From: an uncultured bacterium
GTDB taxonomy: Bacteria > Myxococcota_A > Bradymonadia > UBA7976 > VGTA01
NCBI GenBank assembly: GCA_943788935.1
Contig: CALSSE010000010.1
Span: 248,001-312,000 of the forward strand
Reading direction: 5' to 3'
Length of the DNA stretch: 64,000 nt
Each line of letters starts with the position of its first letter. Position 1 is the first letter of the stretch. This document shows, piece after piece, positions 1-11,276 of this stretch. The translations under genes and the position numbers were made by a program. The notes under the pieces are model-generated. The model had not been told where the DNA came from. It saw nothing but the letters and a program-made list of their open reading frames with translations, and ran no database searches.

Positions 1-603
1 AAGCGTGTTGACCGCTCTTAATGAGAGAGGCTCACGTGTCTCAGTAGGCTCTTCATCAGGATTAAAAGAAGGGGTAAAACTCACTCTCTCTAAAGCAGGA
101 ACCCACTGATTTTCGGGAGACCATGTCGCGTCTTCATAGGCCTTCTGCTCTGCGGATGTAGACTCAGAGTTCAAGGTTGGCTCGCTGAGCGACCAATTTA
201 AAAGTGTATTTCCTTGTCCAAGAGTTTGTGCCCCCTTGAGCTCTGAGGCCACCTCTCCAACAATCGCCAGCAAAAGGTCGCCCTCCATTGAGATTGATAC
301 AAGCGATTCGTCAAGTGAAATGGACTCTAAGCTGAGCGTTGGGACTCGATCTCTGATCGGGATACACTGCCCCTCTAAACACTCGGATTTAACGCACCTC
401 CATCGAGGACAATCGCTATTCTCAAGGCAAGCGCCCACAGTCTCGAGAGGCGCTGTCGCCTCAACCATAGGTTTCTCTGGCTCAGCGAAGATATTCACCT
501 CCTCACAAGCGATCTCCGAGAACGAGAGAGCCATGATCAAGGTCATAACAAATCGCGATGATTTCACCAGTCGGCGCGAGCGCTTTACCGCTTGATCCAT
601 CAT
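1..603 (-). CDS. Secreted Cys-containing lipoprotein, C-terminus beyond the window
   Basis: The minus strand is open from an ATG at 603 (a second ATG lies at 600) to the first base of the window, 201 codons with no stop, so the gene is cut by the window edge. The N-terminus is basic, followed by a hydrophobic stretch ending SFSEIAC, which reads as a lipoprotein signal with Cys around residue 31. A short Cys-rich segment follows (ACLENSDC, RWRC, ECLEGQC), then an acidic Ser/Glu-rich region. I do not recognise a family. It starts 51 bases downstream of the enoyl-CoA isomerase-like gene on the same strand and could share its transcript. The small plus-strand ORF inside it (236-595) is a shadow. 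Confidence 0.7.
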   Translation of the reverse strand, partial: MMDQAVKRSRRLVKSSRFVMTLIMALSFSEIACEEVNIFAEPEKPMVEATAPLETVGACLENSDCPRWRCVKSECLEGQCIPIRDRVPTLSLESISLDESLVSISMEGDLLLAIVGEVASELKGAQTLGQGNTLLNWSLSEPTLNSESTSAEQKAYEDATWSPENQWVPALERVSFTPSFNPDEEPTETREPLSLRAVNTL

Positions 604-654
604 TATTGAGAGATGCTGCCTCATATGTACCACTACGCTTGGCATGAATAAACC

Positions 655-1437
655 TTAGGAGAATGAACTGAAATTTGGTCTTCGCTTCTCGAAGAACGCT
701 TGCAGAGCCTCTGCGGTCTCTGGTGAGCTAAGACGATCGATGAAGATCTCTCCCTCATTGGTCATGACGTGTTCAAGTTGACCTTGAGTCGTTTGTTTCA
801 AGAGGTTCTTAGTCTGCCTCAATGCCGCCGGCGGTAAAGTGGCTAATCTGTGAGCGACCCCATAAACCGTCTCTAATAGTAGTTCCTCGGCGGTATAATC
901 ATTAATGATCCCTAGCTCTTTAGCTCTTATCGAGTCAAATGGCTCGCCGAGCATGAGCAGCTCTGCAGCTCGACGATGACCCACCTTCTGCGGTAATAAC
1001 CAGCTCGCTCCCGCTTCAGGGACTAGGCCGAGTTGGATAAAGGGCATATGAAAGCGCGCCTTCTCTGTAGCATAGACGAAATCACAATGGAGAAGCATCG
1101 TAGTTCCAATGCCTACCGCTACTCCATTGACCGCGGCGATCAAAGGTTTAGGGAAGGTAGAGAGCTCTCTCAAGAAACGAAATACCGGAGTGTTGGTAGA
1201 GGTCGGTGGAGAGGTCATAAAGTCTTTAAGATCATTGCCAGCGGTGAAAGCATCTCCCTGACCTGTGATCACTACCGTCCTCACCTCTGAACGATCAGCC
1301 GCTTCGCTGAGAGCACTCGCCAACTCATCATACATCTCTAAAGTGAGGGCATTTTTACGACGGGTATGACTCATCGTAAGTGTGAGGCAAGACTCATTAT
1401 AGTCACTGATTATCTGTCCATGTTTATCTTGAGTCAT
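655..1437 (-). CDS. Enoyl-CoA hydratase/isomerase family protein (ECI2-like)
   Basis: Crotonase-fold protein of 260 residues, the usual length for the family. Visible motifs are the substrate/oxyanion segment AFTAGNDLKDF (near residue 62), GVAVGIGTTMLLHCDF (near 106) and LGLVPEAGAS (near 137). The Glu in VPEAGAS lines up with the catalytic Glu of peroxisomal delta3,delta2-enoyl-CoA isomerases (SPEGCSS), and the surrounding residues resemble ECI2 more than a classical hydratase. The expected role is isomerising 3-enoyl-CoA to 2-enoyl-CoA in beta-oxidation of unsaturated fatty acids in the cytoplasm. An acyl-CoA dehydrogenase lies elsewhere in the window (23178) but is not linked. Family assignment is firm; substrate is inferred. 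Confidence 0.9.
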   Translation of the reverse strand: MTQDKHGQIISDYNESCLTLTMSHTRRKNALTLEMYDELASALSEAADRSEVRTVVITGQGDAFTAGNDLKDFMTSPPTSTNTPVFRFLRELSTFPKPLIAAVNGVAVGIGTTMLLHCDFVYATEKARFHMPFIQLGLVPEAGASWLLPQKVGHRRAAELLMLGEPFDSIRAKELGIINDYTAEELLLETVYGVAHRLATLPPAALRQTKNLLKQTTQGQLEHVMTNEGEIFIDRLSSPETAEALQAFFEKRRPNFSSFS

Positions 1438-1530
1438 CTCTTACCATTACGGTCTAAAATTGGAGTTCAGAGGTCTATAAAACTACTTACTTTAAGTTTT
1501 AAACTGTCTCTAGCATAGAAGAAGCATGAG

Positions 1531-1545
1531 AGCTGTTCAACAGCT
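1531..1545. promoter_or_regulatory. Palindrome in the divergent isomerase/TrkH intergenic region
   Basis: AGCTGTTCAACAGCT is a perfect inverted repeat (7-base arms, single central base) between the divergent starts at 1437 and 1683. A related half (GAACAG) follows at about 1555. It could be an operator for a dimeric regulator; no regulator gene is adjacent. Nothing else is visible in the 245-base gap. Confidence 0.3.
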
Positions 1546-1682
1546 AGACGCATCGAACAGTTGAGAGTATGTTAAAGAGCATTTATGAGCAAGTGAGTCC
1601 CTCATTATTGATCAAGTTTTCAATTGATCTAACCAACCAGTGAGCGTTCTCCATCCCTACCCAATACTGAGGTGAATAGTCC

Positions 1683-3926
1683 ATGAAGTGGCAGAGTCAT
1701 CAGTTGCCTAGAGAGCAGCTGCAAGCGAGATTAAGGCGGGTGGAGAGTCACCGTCGTTTAAGAGACCATACTGGTGAGAGAGAATCTCAACATACATCAA
1801 GACGACTCGTGAGTTCATCTAGCCTCTCGGGTAGCTTAGAGCTGTTCATCTCAGTAGTCGGGATGTGTTTGGTTCCTGCTTTAACCTCTATCTCGACATC
1901 TCAGCTGATCCCGATCTCACTTCAAGCGACGGTGGCGTTTTGGTTCGTCGCTGAACAGTGGTTTTGGTTGGCGAGTATTTTAAGAAGAGAGGGACATTTT
2001 CAACTAACCCAAAGCTCTATTGTAAGAGCTGGTCTAGCGCTAACATTATGGCTGTTCATCTCCGCTCTGGAGTTCTCTGGGTCGAGCTTAATCTTTGGGG
2101 GGAAGCTAATCTTTGGCTTATTATGGTCAGAGAGCCTCTTCCGTAGCTACCGTAGACGAGCGGTGTATGCCTTAACCCCCCAACAAGCCCGCGAAGCGAG
2201 TGAGAGCTTAATAGGTACCCTCGCCCTATTCTCTAGCCTGACGACCTTACTCATGTGGAGGTCTCACCAGCTGAAGTCTCCCATAGAGCTCACTAGCGTC
2301 ATCATGATTCAAGCACCGTTATTGATCACCATGTCAACGCATTGGTTGCGTTTCTTTAGACCGCACCTTGATCACCAGTGGATAACCGCATTCAGCTATT
2401 GTCGTCACTGTGGTCTCTCCGCTCTCCTCACCATCTCCACAGCATTTGCTTATCGATCTGAGAGCTTATCGCGGAGTGCAATCTTGGTACTCAGCGTAGC
2501 GGGAGTGATATTCTATTACAGCTCTTACTTACTCCCCGAGCGTCATCATTGGCGAAAAGGGACTCGCCTTATTTCATCTCCTCTCCGATCGCTCGCTTTT
2601 TCATTTTTATGTCTCTGCGCTATCGGTACAGGTTTATTACTGCTACCTCATGCTACACTTGATGGTAAAGGGTTTAGCTTTATGGAGGCTGTATTTACCT
2701 CAGTGAGCGCTTCCTGTATCACAGGTCTAAGCGTTATCGATCTGTCAAAAGTCTCATTTTTTGGTCAGTGTGTTGTTTTGAGCTTAATTCAGATAGGAGG
2801 GTTTGGGATCGTACTCCTCTCTTATATGTTACTTAGCTCTAGATCTTTAAGTCTGACGGGCCTCTTGGGACGGCGGTCTTCAACAGGAGGGAGGAGAGTC
2901 GGTTTTCGCCAAATCAGCGCTTTACTGGGAGAGAGTGACTTATCAACTTCGGAGATGGCGACTCGGCTCATGCGCTATGTATTTATCGTAGAATCACTAT
3001 CAGCATTGGTTCTCTCATGGTGCTTTATGCGAGAGGGCCTCGCTCCTCTCGATGCTATCTGGCGAGGTTTTTTTACTGCGATCTCAGCATTTTGTAATGC
3101 AGGTTTTGCGCTGCAATCAGATAGCTTTATCTCTTTATCCGAATCTCCACTCATTCTTTGGGTTATCTCTTTTACGGTTGTATTTGGTGGAATCGGACCG
3201 ACAGTCGTCTTTAATTTGATTGATAAATTTAAGTCTAGAGGGGCTAAGGTTCCCCTCAGCTATTTCTCTCGATTAGTGCTCTGGGGGTCTCTCTTCTTAT
3301 TGGTCGTTCCTACGGTCGCGATCTGTTTTATAGAGTGGGATCTCGCTTTCGGTCACTTATCGGTTGTCGATAAGATCAGTAACGCATTCTTTCACTCAAC
3401 ATCATTGAGGACCGCCGGATTTAACTCTATTGACCTCTCCTCGCTCTCTGACAGCTCATGGTCAATCTCCATCATGCTTATGATCGTTGGAGGTAGCCCA
3501 CTCTCTACCGCAGGGGGAATTAAGGTCACCACGCTTATGATAGCGCTCTCCTCTACGATCCCTACTTTAATGGGCCGATCTAGAAGCATCCTCTTTGATC
3601 GCTCTCAACCTCGAAAGCAGAGCGCCAAATCAATGGCGACGATTATCTTATCGTTGATGACCATCTCTCTAGTCACCTTGATGCTACAAATGGCGGGAGA
3701 ATCACTAGAGATAAAAGAGCTCTTATTTGAGGTCGTTAGCGCCCTAGGGACTGTAGGTTTATCTATGGGAGGTACAGGATCATTAAGCACATTTGGTTTG
3801 AGCTTGATCATGCTATGTATGTTCATTGGCCGGGTGGGTCCGCCGGTACTCTTGTTAAGTATCACTGAAGGAGCGAAAGCGGCTGAATTGGACACATACT
3901 TAGATGAAGATATACCTCTAGCATAG
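1683..3926 (+). CDS. TrkH/KtrB-family potassium transporter with long N-terminal membrane extension
   Basis: Residues from about 295 onward are a TrkH/KtrB core. The four pore-loop motifs are all visible: SASCITGLSV (first, near 348), AISAFCNAGFAL (second), STSLRTAGFNSID (third) and ALGTVGLSMGG (fourth), as expected for a four-M1PM2-repeat K+ (or Na+-coupled K+) translocation subunit in the inner membrane. At 747 residues it is about 300 longer than a standard KtrB. The extra N-terminal part has a basic head (residues 1-45) and several hydrophobic segments. No TrkA/KtrA regulatory subunit lies nearby, so the gating partner must be elsewhere. ATG start, single gene, with a 151-base gap before the kinase. 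Confidence 0.9.
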   Translation: MKWQSHQLPREQLQARLRRVESHRRLRDHTGERESQHTSRRLVSSSSLSGSLELFISVVGMCLVPALTSISTSQLIPISLQATVAFWFVAEQWFWLASILRREGHFQLTQSSIVRAGLALTLWLFISALEFSGSSLIFGGKLIFGLLWSESLFRSYRRRAVYALTPQQAREASESLIGTLALFSSLTTLLMWRSHQLKSPIELTSVIMIQAPLLITMSTHWLRFFRPHLDHQWITAFSYCRHCGLSALLTISTAFAYRSESLSRSAILVLSVAGVIFYYSSYLLPERHHWRKGTRLISSPLRSLAFSFLCLCAIGTGLLLLPHATLDGKGFSFMEAVFTSVSASCITGLSVIDLSKVSFFGQCVVLSLIQIGGFGIVLLSYMLLSSRSLSLTGLLGRRSSTGGRRVGFRQISALLGESDLSTSEMATRLMRYVFIVESLSALVLSWCFMREGLAPLDAIWRGFFTAISAFCNAGFALQSDSFISLSESPLILWVISFTVVFGGIGPTVVFNLIDKFKSRGAKVPLSYFSRLVLWGSLFLLVVPTVAICFIEWDLAFGHLSVVDKISNAFFHSTSLRTAGFNSIDLSSLSDSSWSISIMLMIVGGSPLSTAGGIKVTTLMIALSSTIPTLMGRSRSILFDRSQPRKQSAKSMATIILSLMTISLVTLMLQMAGESLEIKELLFEVVSALGTVGLSMGGTGSLSTFGLSLIMLCMFIGRVGPPVLLLSITEGAKAAELDTYLDEDIPLA

Positions 3927-4077
3927 AAATAGAACCCCCTCTTATACAGTACGATAAATAGAGGAGAAAGATCTTGTGAGTCATCGATAAAAAGATACAT
4001 ACTCTCCCTATTGACCACCTCTATTTCTACCCCACTTAATTCTTTATCTCTTGAGAAACTTTTGATCGGTTATCTTT

Positions 4078-6279
<2,202 letters not shown>

Positions 6280-6327
6280 TGGTTAAACTGTGAGTCTCAA
6301 ACCGTTCAGTGTGGATGAGGCGATCAG

Positions 6328-7314
6328 ATGAATCACCAAGATAGGGTTGATGAGGCTAGCTACTTAATAAGGTCAAAAGATCGGGACCCATACAGGGGTA
6401 GTTTGATCAAAGATAAGAGGCTCCTATTCAAACCCATGATGCAAAACATATACTTTCTCAGCTTTGTCTTCTCGATGATGCTCTTTATCGTTGAAGCTCG
6501 GGGTCAGACTTCACATGAGCGGTCAGTCACTCGCGCCGAAGAATTGATCGCTAAGGACCAAATCGTAGAAGCGATCAAGGTCTATGAAGTCGCGCTTAGT
6601 GAGTTCATCTCGAGGAGTGATCAACATGCAGAAGAGGCTGAAGTGGGTAAAATACATTCAAGGCTCGGTCAGCTCTATCTGAAGAGGATGCTTAACGATG
6701 GAAGATCAGAACATGCTTTAGAGTTTCGGACTCAAGCGGCTTATCACTATTTAAAATGCGTGCGGGTCTCTAAATTGAGCTCTATCATTAGAGAGAGAAT
6801 CTGCGCCCCGAAGGTGAGTCAGCTCACCGCTCCTTTGAACATCATTGGTATAGCGAATGAACTAAAGATCATTCATCCGAGAGCTTTCAGGGGTCCGACC
6901 GCTAATGGACAGTTCGTCCCACGAGGCTTACTCTCCATTGAATATAGGATCAAGGCGACAAGAACTTTAGAGCGAAGGCTGATTCGAATTCCTCAAGACC
7001 GACCATTAGACTTTACTGAGCGTAATTATATGCCACCTCGCCCTCTACTTGGTAGCGCGAAGGGCTTGGTGCTCGCTCCTGCACCAAATAGCGAAGACTA
7101 TAAAGCCTATATGAAGGCTTTAAAGCCTGTAAAGATCCCTTTATTTCCAGGGATTCTTATGGGGAGCGCGGGTATCGGTGGTCTGATCACCGGATCAATA
7201 CTCCAGGGGCTTGATCTGAATACGCCGATGGGAGATGAAGGTAATAAAGCCTTTTTTATCGCTGGTGGCGTCCTCACCGCGCTTGGGACGAGTTGGCTCA
7301 TCTGGGCGATATGA
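6328..7314 (+). CDS. Membrane-anchored TPR-like protein of unknown function
   Basis: The ATG at 6328 has a good ribosome site (GAGG, 7 bases upstream). The first 36 residues are charged, then comes a hydrophobic segment (residues 40-56), so it is either an N-terminally anchored protein or starts at the internal ATGs 6436/6439 with a signal peptide. Residues 60-160 carry helical repeat-like sequence (AEELIAKDQIVEAIKVYEVAL), TPR-like. The C-terminal 60 residues hold two hydrophobic Gly-rich segments ending at TSWLIWAI. It lies between the kinase and the large transglutaminase-like protein on the same strand and may act with them at the envelope. No specific family recognised. Confidence 0.7.
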   Translation: MNHQDRVDEASYLIRSKDRDPYRGSLIKDKRLLFKPMMQNIYFLSFVFSMMLFIVEARGQTSHERSVTRAEELIAKDQIVEAIKVYEVALSEFISRSDQHAEEAEVGKIHSRLGQLYLKRMLNDGRSEHALEFRTQAAYHYLKCVRVSKLSSIIRERICAPKVSQLTAPLNIIGIANELKIIHPRAFRGPTANGQFVPRGLLSIEYRIKATRTLERRLIRIPQDRPLDFTERNYMPPRPLLGSAKGLVLAPAPNSEDYKAYMKALKPVKIPLFPGILMGSAGIGGLITGSILQGLDLNTPMGDEGNKAFFIAGGVLTALGTSWLIWAI

Positions 7315-7327
7315 TCGTGATTTCATC

Positions 7328-10300
7328 GTGAGCTTTAGACTGCGGTGTACCGCCCCTATTCTATTCATCTTCAATGGATGTAAGTTTATCTTTATCTTAG
7401 GGTTGATCTTAGGGTTGATCTCAGGGTTGGTTTCTTCACCCCTCTCCATCGATGTAGGGCTTCATCAACAGACTTACTCACTCTTTCAGAGTGCCCGAGC
7501 AGAGAAGGTCAACACTGATCCATGGAGAGCAGAGCTTCTCGTTGAATGTTCAAGAGCAGATTGGAGAGGTCTCGCCGCTACCTTAACCCTCTCAAGTGAC
7601 TATCCTGAAGAGAGCCTAAAGAGCTGTGAATCAAGTTTAACTCAACCATTACCGATCGGACAGATAAGATCGGTTAAGGGTTGGGTCATCTATCAAAACG
7701 CCCTGAAACAGCGAGATCTTGAACAGGCCTTGAGGTTTAAGCCCCTGCTCGGTTTATTGGATAATGCCCACGCCTCGATACACCCACTTGAAGAAGGTCA
7801 GAGCTCGGTAAATAAAGTGGCCCCCTTGCGCTCCTCCCCTCATATGTTAGGAGACTATGGGCTCTTTAATGCTGATTTTATTGATATTGAGGACATCCTT
7901 GAGTTGACATGGCCACTGCCCAAAAAGGTTCGCTCTCTCTCTCTTGCTTATCGTGGTTCAATCTCGATTTGGTTAGATGGAGAGCTCCTCAGTCAGCCCC
8001 CAACGAGCGAAGAGATGTGGATTGATCAGACCACTCTTAAGTTACCGCTCCCCGCCACTCTACCCTCCTCTCCCCCTACACAGAGACGACTCACCATTAA
8101 GCTCAGGGCGGGCGCTCAAGTCATACCGAGAACGCATCGATATCATCTAGACCTCCCTCCGAGTCTATGGGAGAGAGGTCTTAATCGTTTAGATCAACGA
8201 CCTCAGTCGGTCAGTGATCCAAATCTGATCTCACTCGCGGTTATCGCAGGGCTCAAAGGTGTCTCAGAGCAACAGAGAGTACTCCCTATTATAGAGCTTG
8301 ATCAACGCTGGAGAGAGAGACCTACCCTGGGATATAATCAGGCTTTTTCATCTTTGACTCCACCGCACATAAGAGCTCAAGCATGGGGTGATTATCCACT
8401 CTCACAGAGCCTTGAAGCGGAGCTGAATACTGCAAAGGGGAAGAGGGGGAATCAGCGAATAAACACCCAACATCAGCTGCTCAATTTGGCCGCTTATTAT
8501 GACCATCTCCACAATGATCGTCTTCATGAAGCGAGACTAACACTAGAGAGCGTAGCGATCTTACCGTGGTTAGAAGATCGATATCTGGTTGCGGAGCTTG
8601 AGCTCTTGCAAAGACTCGGACTCTCAGATTCACTCTTCTCTAAAATCGAGCGGGTGATCCAGACTGAAAGAGCGGCGGGTCGATCTCCCTATGATCGTTT
8701 TCCTCAACTGATGTTGAGATATATTACTCTTCTTAACGAGAACGCAGAGAGCCTCGCGCTAGACTATTTTATCACCAAGGGAGCTCAAGCGCACCTAGAG
8801 ACATTAGTTCAAAAAGACCACCTTTCGCCTACTGATATCCAATGGCTCACTCTATTCTTATTATCTAAAGTGAGCGTTAATGACATGTGGCGACGAGCTC
8901 TCAAGAGCGTAACGCGAGGCCCCTTTGGTGAACTTTTATGGATGCAACTCTATAATGTCTTCTTGAAACAACAAAAGCCAGAGCGGTTGAGAGCGATCAG
9001 TGACTCTCCTCCAAGCTCACTCCATCTCCTCTTTAATCATCGCGATGTGGCTCGAAGACAGACCTTCCTCACTAACGAGCGATTAGGGGGCGAGACACCG
9101 TGGTCGATGAGCGAAATGAGTTTAGATTCAACACAACCCCAATCTACGAAGCAGAAGGCGATATCTTCTGTTCGAACGTTATATCAACATATTGATTATC
9201 GACTCACCTTGGGTAAACTCACCCGAGTGGAGCGACGCGTTCTGCAACCGATGACTCTCAGAGGGGTTAAGAGCTTATTGACAGTGAGCGTCCCTCATAG
9301 CCCATCAAGGCAAAACTTTACGATCGATCATGTTAAGCATCTCCGACCTAGCCACTCTACGTCTAGCCACTCTACGTCTAGCCACTCTACGTCTAGCCAC
9401 TCTACGCCATATAGGGGAGATCAGCGAGAGCTCAGCGCATCATTTAGGAGTTTATCTCTGCCTCCCCGATCACAGCGATCTCTCTCAAGACCAGAAGATC
9501 GACTCTATTACGATCTCATCTCTGAAGAGATTAATTTTGAGGACTTACAAGTAGGAGATCTCATCGACGTCCAGTGGTCATTATCAGAGCGAGAAGCTGA
9601 TCCAAACTTTATATTACCTCACTCAGATCTACTCTATCTCCAAGATAGGACCATGAAGAGATGTTTTATCGTCTCTCTAGATAAGGAGCTCTCAGCTCTG
9701 TGGACTCCGACGATTGATCTGAAGGGCTTGTCCTCTCAAGATTCTTGCTCCATAGACGCTACACATCATCGTGCTGAGAGTAAAACCTTACTCAATCTGC
9801 GCTCGGTTCCCCCCCTAAAGTTAGAGCCGCTCTCCCCAAGAGGGACGAGCATTAACCCCTATGTTCATTTCAGCAATATTCACTCTTGGGTCACTATTTC
9901 TGCTCTTTATCGGGAGCTCTTGAAGCCTCTCCTTAAACCTACAGGTTCGGTTAAGAGAATGGCCCTAAGATGGACGGCGAAGGTGACACCATGGAGCGGT
10001 GAGTCGAGTGATCGAGCTCGATACGAAAATGAAGCGATCACTGCTCTCTACTTAAATATTACTCAGTCGACTCGATATGTTGGGCTAGAATTTGGAAGAC
10101 ACAGCTTTGAGCCCACTAGCCCAGATTTGACGTTACAGCGACAACTCGGCGACTGTAAAGATCGCGCGGTCCTCCTCATGAGTCTTGGGGCGAGCCTAGG
10201 TATTCCCCTGCATTTTGTGATGGCGAGAACTCTCTCAGCCGGCCGACTAAAGCCTTCAAGTGTCGCCTCCCTTAGCTCCTTTGACCACGCTTTAGTCTAT

Positions 10301-11197
10301 AGTCCCACGCTTAACCGTTATTTTGACGCCACTCTATCTCACTTTGATCCTCAGATCCTACCTGCTCCTCTTCATGGTGCTCAGGCTCTTCATGTTAACG
10401 GCCTTATCGAGTCTACAAATAGCGCTATTAAGCCTGGTTTACTCGTTGACATCCCATCACCAAAGATTCCTCAAGTAGGTGTCGAAATTTCTTTACTGAT
10501 GCACACTAAAGATCCTCGTCGGGAGATCAAGTCACTCGGTCAAGAGACACTAACTTCTGAGTTAGTATCGGAGATCGTTCCTCGTGGAGTGTTTTTCATC
10601 TTAAGGGGGGAGCGGGCAATGGAGATCAGACGGGAGCTCGATCAAGTGTCTCCTGACGATTATGATTCGCGGTTGAAACGGTATTTTCCTCAATTAAACC
10701 ACCCCCAACTCTCATTGAATATCGATGATCAAGTAGAGTCTCTCTCTTTACTAGACCCGCTAGTCTTTTATTTTTCAATAGATGACTCATCTTCTCATCC
10801 CAATGATATGCTACAAGAAGTGATGAAGATTAATCTCAGTGATCGTCTTAGCGTCATCAGCTCAACTCGAAAAACGCCGCTCCTTCTCCCGATGAGTCGT
10901 CAGGTGAGATGCCTCTATACCGCGAGTTCAATGAGCGGAAATCATCCCCGAGCTTGGTATCGGTCCTTGCAGGCTTTAATCGAGCTTCAACCGAGAGTGA
11001 CCCATCAATGGGGAGAGATCAGTTATATCGCTGATGGAGAGCAGGTAAACTTCAAATCAGGCCTTTGCCTAGAGTTGAGCTTAAGGGCTCAAATCGTGTC
11101 ATCAACTGCGACTCAAGTATTAAGAGATTGGGTGAAGACCGAAGAGACTAAACTCGACGCCTCATTGATGAATATGATCCTCTCCATAATGCCCTAA
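7328..11197 (+). CDS. Large secreted DUF3857/transglutaminase-like protein
   Basis: Chosen start is GTG 7328, 13 bases after the previous stop; it gives a short basic head and a hydrophobic signal (CKFIFILGLILGLISGLV). An ATG at 7235 is in frame but would overlap the upstream gene by 80 bases; neither has a clear ribosome site. The middle (near residues 725-800) resembles DUF3857. The transglutaminase-like core is clear: Cys in LGDCKDRAV (near 942), His in FDHALVY and Asp in YFDATLSHFD, in the right order for a papain-like triad. The N-terminal half has helical, repeat-like sequence. The protein is about twice the length of usual DUF3857/transglutaminase proteins. Likely periplasmic or outer surface; substrate unknown. 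A SHSTS repeat lies near residue 680. Confidence 0.82.
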   Translation: MSFRLRCTAPILFIFNGCKFIFILGLILGLISGLVSSPLSIDVGLHQQTYSLFQSARAEKVNTDPWRAELLVECSRADWRGLAATLTLSSDYPEESLKSCESSLTQPLPIGQIRSVKGWVIYQNALKQRDLEQALRFKPLLGLLDNAHASIHPLEEGQSSVNKVAPLRSSPHMLGDYGLFNADFIDIEDILELTWPLPKKVRSLSLAYRGSISIWLDGELLSQPPTSEEMWIDQTTLKLPLPATLPSSPPTQRRLTIKLRAGAQVIPRTHRYHLDLPPSLWERGLNRLDQRPQSVSDPNLISLAVIAGLKGVSEQQRVLPIIELDQRWRERPTLGYNQAFSSLTPPHIRAQAWGDYPLSQSLEAELNTAKGKRGNQRINTQHQLLNLAAYYDHLHNDRLHEARLTLESVAILPWLEDRYLVAELELLQRLGLSDSLFSKIERVIQTERAAGRSPYDRFPQLMLRYITLLNENAESLALDYFITKGAQAHLETLVQKDHLSPTDIQWLTLFLLSKVSVNDMWRRALKSVTRGPFGELLWMQLYNVFLKQQKPERLRAISDSPPSSLHLLFNHRDVARRQTFLTNERLGGETPWSMSEMSLDSTQPQSTKQKAISSVRTLYQHIDYRLTLGKLTRVERRVLQPMTLRGVKSLLTVSVPHSPSRQNFTIDHVKHLRPSHSTSSHSTSSHSTSSHSTPYRGDQRELSASFRSLSLPPRSQRSLSRPEDRLYYDLISEEINFEDLQVGDLIDVQWSLSEREADPNFILPHSDLLYLQDRTMKRCFIVSLDKELSALWTPTIDLKGLSSQDSCSIDATHHRAESKTLLNLRSVPPLKLEPLSPRGTSINPYVHFSNIHSWVTISALYRELLKPLLKPTGSVKRMALRWTAKVTPWSGESSDRARYENEAITALYLNITQSTRYVGLEFGRHSFEPTSPDLTLQRQLGDCKDRAVLLMSLGASLGIPLHFVMARTLSAGRLKPSSVASLSSFDHALVYSPTLNRYFDATLSHFDPQILPAPLHGAQALHVNGLIESTNSAIKPGLLVDIPSPKIPQVGVEISLLMHTKDPRREIKSLGQETLTSELVSEIVPRGVFFILRGERAMEIRRELDQVSPDDYDSRLKRYFPQLNHPQLSLNIDDQVESLSLLDPLVFYFSIDDSSSHPNDMLQEVMKINLSDRLSVISSTRKTPLLLPMSRQVRCLYTASSMSGNHPRAWYRSLQALIELQPRVTHQWGEISYIADGEQVNFKSGLCLELSLRAQIVSSTATQVLRDWVKTEETKLDASLMNMILSIMP
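9350..9406 (+). repeat. 15-bp in-frame tandem repeat (SHSTS linker)
   Basis: Four copies of agccactctacgtct (the last one short) in phase with the reading frame of the DUF3857/transglutaminase gene, giving Ser-His-Ser-Thr-Ser repeats. Copies are nearly identical at DNA level, which suggests recent expansion. Confidence 0.9.
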
Positions 11198-11205
11198 TAA
11201 ATTTT

Positions 11206-11266
11206 TCATCTCCCTCTAATCTCTCTCCCTCTAATCTCCCTCTAATCTCCTCCTCTAATCTCTGAA
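11206..11266 (+). repeat. Pyrimidine-rich intergenic repeats (tccctctaatc)
   Basis: Four to five imperfect copies of a CCTCTAATCTC unit fill the gap between the transglutaminase-like gene and the MAGD lipoprotein, ending 10 bases before its start. They lie directly upstream of the presumed ribosome site (AAAAGG). Could affect mRNA structure or be slippage product. Confidence 0.6.
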
Positions 11267-11276
11267 AAGGCGATCT

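Noticed and set aside
1033..1290. Plus-strand ORF inside the enoyl-CoA isomerase gene
   Set aside because: Antisense shadow of a gene with clear crotonase motifs.
7235..7327. ATG 7235 as the start of the transglutaminase-like protein
   Set aside because: It would overlap the previous gene by 80 bases and gives an unusual N-terminus; GTG 7328 precedes the signal peptide directly.
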